DNA of 64,000 nt, taken from the NCBI GenBank assembly GCA_947652605.1, contig OX393576.1:14100575-14164574 (forward strand), given 5' to 3'. The stretch is from Elmis aenea. Taxonomy: Eukaryota > Arthropoda > Insecta > Coleoptera > Elmidae. The notes under the pieces are model-generated. The model made no database searches. It had not been told where the DNA came from and worked only from the letters and a program-made list of their open reading frames with translations. The position numbers were made by a program, and so were the translations under genes. Below are positions 60,259 through 64,000 of the stretch, one piece after another (position 1 is the first letter of the stretch; each line of letters starts with the position of its first letter).

Positions 60259-60409
60259 CAGGGATGCGCAAAAGTATGGAAACAGACAAATATCTAAACT
60301 ACTATTGCAGATGTAAAAATGAAATTTTGTATCTGAGCGTTATGGTACTTTTTGGATTCGATGAAAATATTAAGAATGCAATACGATTCCATACTTTTGC
60401 GCATCCCTG
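60259..60409. mobile_element. Tiny foldback element, 151 bp
   Basis: CAGGGATGCGCAAAAGTATG is mirrored by CATACTTTTGCGCATCCCTG, with TA on both sides. A minimal member of the CAGGG/TA class. Non-coding. Confidence 0.85.
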
Positions 60410-60652
60410 TATAGGGCTGATTAATGTATTAGTCTCTGCTGGAACGGGTTAACTACATCCCTAATGGGGATTGTAATACCGGTAAACCGGTTTACCGGTA
60501 AATCGCAAAAAATGCTCTTCAAATTTTACCGGTAATTTGCCAGTTTTTTTTACCGGTAATTCCGGTAATTTTACAATATCTTTCTAATCATGATAAAAAT
60601 CGAAATCAAATAATCGAAAAAAAATTGACGTATTTTCAAAGAGAAAAAATAA

Positions 60653-60787
60653 GGGGAAAGAATACAAATGGCATATGATTGTTTACTCATTACTCGACCA
60701 ACAAGTGTAGTAGAATCCGAAAAAGCTTTTTCCGCGGCTGGATTATTTTGTACAAAAATTAGGTCGCAATTAGGAGACGATAGTTAA
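60653..60787 (+). pseudogene. hAT transposase C-terminal dimerisation fragment
   Basis: A 44-codon frame ends in the segment LLITRPTSVVESEKAFSAAG, then LFCTKIRSQLGDDS and a stop. It matches the hAT C-terminal dimerisation region, where TSVxSE and FSxAG are the usual signature. In-frame stop at 60650-60652 cuts it off from the rest, so only this tail remains. It supports the hAT identity of the surrounding element. Confidence 0.8.
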
Positions 60788-61608
60788 AATAAATTATATT
60801 TTCTACGTGGTTAAGAAAAGTTTAAAATAAAAAATATTGTTAATAGTTTGACAACATAGGTATATTATGTTAAATTATTTTATATTTTATGTTCAGAATA
60901 GTTTTATTATCATGTGTTTTTTGTAATGCTGGATTATATTTTTTGTAATATTTTTATTTTATATATTATATATTGTCATTTTATATTGTGTTATATTAAT
61001 ATTACATAAAAATATATTAGATACTTTAATGGCTGTTAACTAATATATTGTATGAAACTAATTGGGATAGTTAAGGCTTCAACTATCTCAATCAGTTCCA
61101 TAATAAATAAATGTACCTATATAAATATATTTATTTTTAATATGGTTTTCGGAGTTTATCCGGGTAATATTTAAATTGGCTCGACGTTAAAAACGATAGT
61201 TAAAATAAATTATATTTTCTACGTGGTTAAGAAAAGTTTAAAATAAAAAATATTGTTAATAGTTTGACAACATAGGTATATTATGTTAAATTATTTTATA
61301 TTTTATGTTCAGAATAGTTTTATTTTCATGTGTTTTTTGTAATGCTGGATTATATTTTTTGTAAAATTTTATTTTATATATTATATATTGTCATTTTATA
61401 TTGTGTTATATTAATATTACATAAAAATATATTAGATACTTTAATGGCTGTTAACTAATATATTGTATGAAACTAATTGGGATAGTTTAGGCTTCAACTA
61501 TCTCAATCAGTTCCATAATAAATAAATGTACCTATATAAATATATTTATTTTTAATATGGTTTTCGGAGTTTATCCGGGTAATATTTAAATTGGCTCGAC
61601 GTTTCGGC
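60777..61608 (+). repeat. 416-bp direct tandem duplication
   Basis: The block beginning ACGATAGTTAAAATAAATTA at 60777 recurs from 61193 with only a few changes over the whole length. The near identity indicates a recent duplication inside the hAT remnant. Confidence 0.85.
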
Positions 61609-61809
61609 AAGCTCTCACTATAGGGGAGACGCGGATTCCGAAAACTACATTAAAAATGTTAGTAACCGCAAAAAATCTAAAAAGAAACAGTATAATATAA
61701 ATATATATAATATTATGATTTACCGGTAAATTACCGGTTTACCGGTTTTGATTGACAGTTTTACCGAATTACCGGTAATTCAAAAAGTCGGTAAATTTAC
61801 AATCCCTAA

Positions 61810-63110
61810 TCCCTAACAGTAAATGACATTATATGTCTGTGGGTTCATAGAAATGTGCGCATCGCAAGGGTACACACCATAAGAATCCAGTACTAAATGG
61901 AATTAGGAGGGCGATGCATAGCTACCTAAGCTCACGTTTGTTATGAACTGCGCATGCGTGTAAAATCCAAGCGCTAGTACATGCCTTCGTTCAAGTACTG
62001 TTCTGACCGTTCACTGACTAGTTCATGTATTAATTTTATAAAAGTTGGAACAGCCGACTAACCGTACGGTGAACTATCAGAGAATGCTGGAACGCGATAT
62101 CGATCCTGCGCAGAATCCTGATGATACTTTAGATCGTACATAGCCTTGCTGAAACAAACCTATAGACACTGTGTAGGTACTATCAATCTTTTGATTAAAA
62201 TTTCAAATCAACTTGGCGCTTCTGTTTTTTACATTTTCAATAACAAATCCCACTTGTGAAGAGGAAATTGTTGCAAACATCGGACGAAGAATTTGAATAA
62301 GTAGAAATATCCTGGGTTTTATTTAAAAACCAAATTACCGGTTAGACTGGAAGTAAAATTTTTGTCACAAGAAGTTTAAATTTAGTCTTTTATGGCTCAG
62401 ATGATATCCCATAATTCATAACTTTAATTTATAAAAGCAATAAAAATATTGGAACAATACCAAAATCTTTGTCGTTCAGAATTTTTTTAAATTGTATGTG
62501 TTCGCCATTTTTTATTTGTGTTAAGAGTATAAGTTATTGTTGAATATGGTTCGTTTGTTCGTAATTTTATTGTTGTTTAAATTTAATGCAATTTACATAA
62601 TTCACCGGAAACGATCTCTACGATGTCACTATTTCATTTGGCAATGCACGGCAATATGTTTGTGTGTGTGTGTGTTCATCAACTTTAATAAGAGTTTCCA
62701 GTGATGCATGACGAATCCGCCAAATACACGACGTTGGATTGATTGATGGACCAAATAGTCCTGGTCGACAAATTGAATTTTATGTAATGAAAATGCACGC
62801 GAGTGTTTCTGTAATGACCCTACATATTGGTAAAAGCTTTTCATGTAAATGATTGATTTTTAGAAAATCAAACGCGTTTCGGCTGACTCTGTGGTGAAGA
62901 GGGTAATTGTATTTCGTGTCGTAATAAATAAGGGAGGTACACATTTTTCGATTCGTTTTATAATTGCCGTATGACGGATATTAATATTATTTTACAATTT
63001 AAGGACTTGAAAGTTGTCTGCACTGATATTTTACGTAGTCTTTAAATTAATTTAAATTAATTTGTAAAAAAATATTTAATTTTCATTGAGGGCATAAATA
63101 CAAATTTGTA
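61810..63110 (+). other. Mxd intron, no recognised feature
   Basis: AT-rich DNA with a short (TG)n run near 62660-62675. No supported gene. Confidence 0.4.
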
Positions 63111-63660
63111 CCCTTTTAGTTCAGAAGTAAACAAAATTTCAGTTAAATTCAAAAATACTTTCAGTTTAGGTTCATAAAAATATGTTCAGTTCGGTTCAGG
63201 TCCCTAAAAATATTTTTAGTTTAGTTTAGTTCAGGTTCATCAAAATATTTGCAGTTTAGTTTGGTTTCATAAAACTATTTTCAGTTCAGGTTTAGAAAAA
63301 TATGTTCAGTTCAGGTTTAGAAAAATATGTTCAGTTCAGTTTAGGTCACGTTCATAAAAATATTTTCAGTACTTTTCAGGTTCATAAAAATATTTTCAGT
63401 GCTTTTCAGGTTCATGAAAATATTATCAGTTCAGTTTACGTTCATAAAAATATTTTCAGTTCAGGTTCAGAAAAATATGTTCAGTTTAGGTCAGGTTCAT
63501 AAAAATATTTTCAGTACTTTTCAGGTTCATGAAAATATTATCAGTTCAGTTCAGGTTCATAAAAATATTTTCAGTTCAGCTCACGTTCCTAAAAGTATTT
63601 TCAGTTCAGTTTGCGTTCATAAAAATATTTTTAGTTCCATTGGTTCGGTTCAGGTCATTG
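63111..63660 (+). repeat. Minisatellite, ~30-33-bp units
   Basis: More than fifteen diverged units of the form TTCAGGTTCATAAAAATATT followed by TTCAGTTCAG variants. Because unit length is often a multiple of three, overlapping open frames with a repeating VHKNIFSS peptide appear; these are a by-product and not evidence for a gene. Confidence 0.85.
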
Positions 63661-64000
63661 GGTTTCAATAGGATCAGGTCATTAGGTTCCAAAAGGTTCA
63701 GAAATAGTGCAGTATTAGCCGATTTTTGGTTCAGGTACATTGCGGTTTACGTTTAAACTTTATTTCTATTTAAAAAAGCAATATTCTTTCATTTATTTTA
63801 ATACAATATTTTAATCCAGTAGTTCAAAGCATGTTACAAAATGTAACAAGTAAATTTTTATAATTATTGTATATTTGATTTCTAAAATTACTTAATAAAA
63901 AACAAGTTTGGTTTTGGCCAAATATTAGATAAAAATTTGTCTTTAACATCGGAACTGTTTTTAGCGAATTATAAAATTGTAATTGCCCTATATTTTGTTA
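63661..64000 (+). other. Mxd intron continuing to window end
   Basis: AT-rich DNA; the minisatellite fades out through GGTTC-containing remnants to about 63735. No Mxd exon was found before the edge. Confidence 0.45.

Larger units (their letters stand above)
60464..61809. mobile_element. hAT element remnant with transposase tail and internal duplication
   Basis: The ends GGGGATTGTAAT and TTTACAATCCC are inverted repeats, followed on both sides by clusters of ACCGGT/TTACCGG motifs. Flanks TCCCTAAT and TCCCTAAC are a probable 8-bp duplication with one change. It holds the last part of a hAT transposase (60653-60787) and a 416-bp direct duplication (60777-61192 and 61193-61608). Confidence 0.8.

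Noticed and set aside
62629..62844. Possible transposase fragment (minus strand, GGFVMHHW)
   Set aside because: The resemblance to a mariner-type WGGF motif is too short, and no terminal repeats or neighbouring motifs support it.
63302..63756. Three overlapping open frames with repeating peptides
   Set aside because: They exist only because the minisatellite unit is near a multiple of three; no start context, splice partner or family similarity.

Overview
The window is AT-rich nuclear DNA from an animal, most likely an insect. Its genes are split by GT-AG introns, its closest recognisable gene families are metazoan, and it is crowded with hAT, TA-flanked foldback, TTAA and non-LTR elements. 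I cannot name the order or species.

Left part, 1-21 kb, is gene-dense. A 5'-truncated non-LTR retrotransposon with a 12-bp target duplication sits at 396-1758. Next comes a nine-exon minus-strand gene (13096 down to 4946) that reconstructs to a 795-residue single-pass membrane protein. Its cytoplasmic tail carries about 25 tyrosine motifs of the form YxxL/I/V/M, a layout like vertebrate transmembrane adaptors (LAT, PAG/Cbp). It shares a 553-bp divergent promoter region with an NSMCE4A/Nse4 gene (13650-15460, plus strand, 311 aa, SMC5/6 complex). Convergent to Nse4 is an intronless DNAJC25 gene (16721-15702, minus strand). DNAJC25 in turn shares a 223-bp divergent promoter region with DALRD3 (16945-18822, plus strand, five exons, 418 aa).

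From 20.57 kb a Max-dimerization protein gene (Mxd family) begins on the plus strand. Three short exons encode the SID motif, the family AEHGYAS segment and the start of the basic region. The rest of the bHLH-zipper was not found, so the remaining 42.8 kb to the window edge reads as one very large, unfinished intron.

That intron, and the introns of the adaptor gene, are filled with foldback elements. Many start CAGGG and end CCCTG with flanking TA. There are several hAT-type elements with clear 8-bp target duplications, one hAT remnant that keeps the C-terminal dimerisation segment of its transposase, a TTAA-flanked piggyBac-type element nested in a foldback, and a roughly 30-bp minisatellite near the right end. 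Stretches between them are mostly AT-rich DNA with no recognisable gene. A few GC- or CpG-richer patches and transcription-factor-like motifs are listed as candidates only.

The genes show no shared pathway. Their housekeeping functions (DNA repair, ER chaperone, tRNA modification) fit divergent, closely packed promoters. The most unusual protein is the tyrosine-motif membrane adaptor. All splice models come from reading frame and GT-AG continuity by eye, with no transcript evidence.
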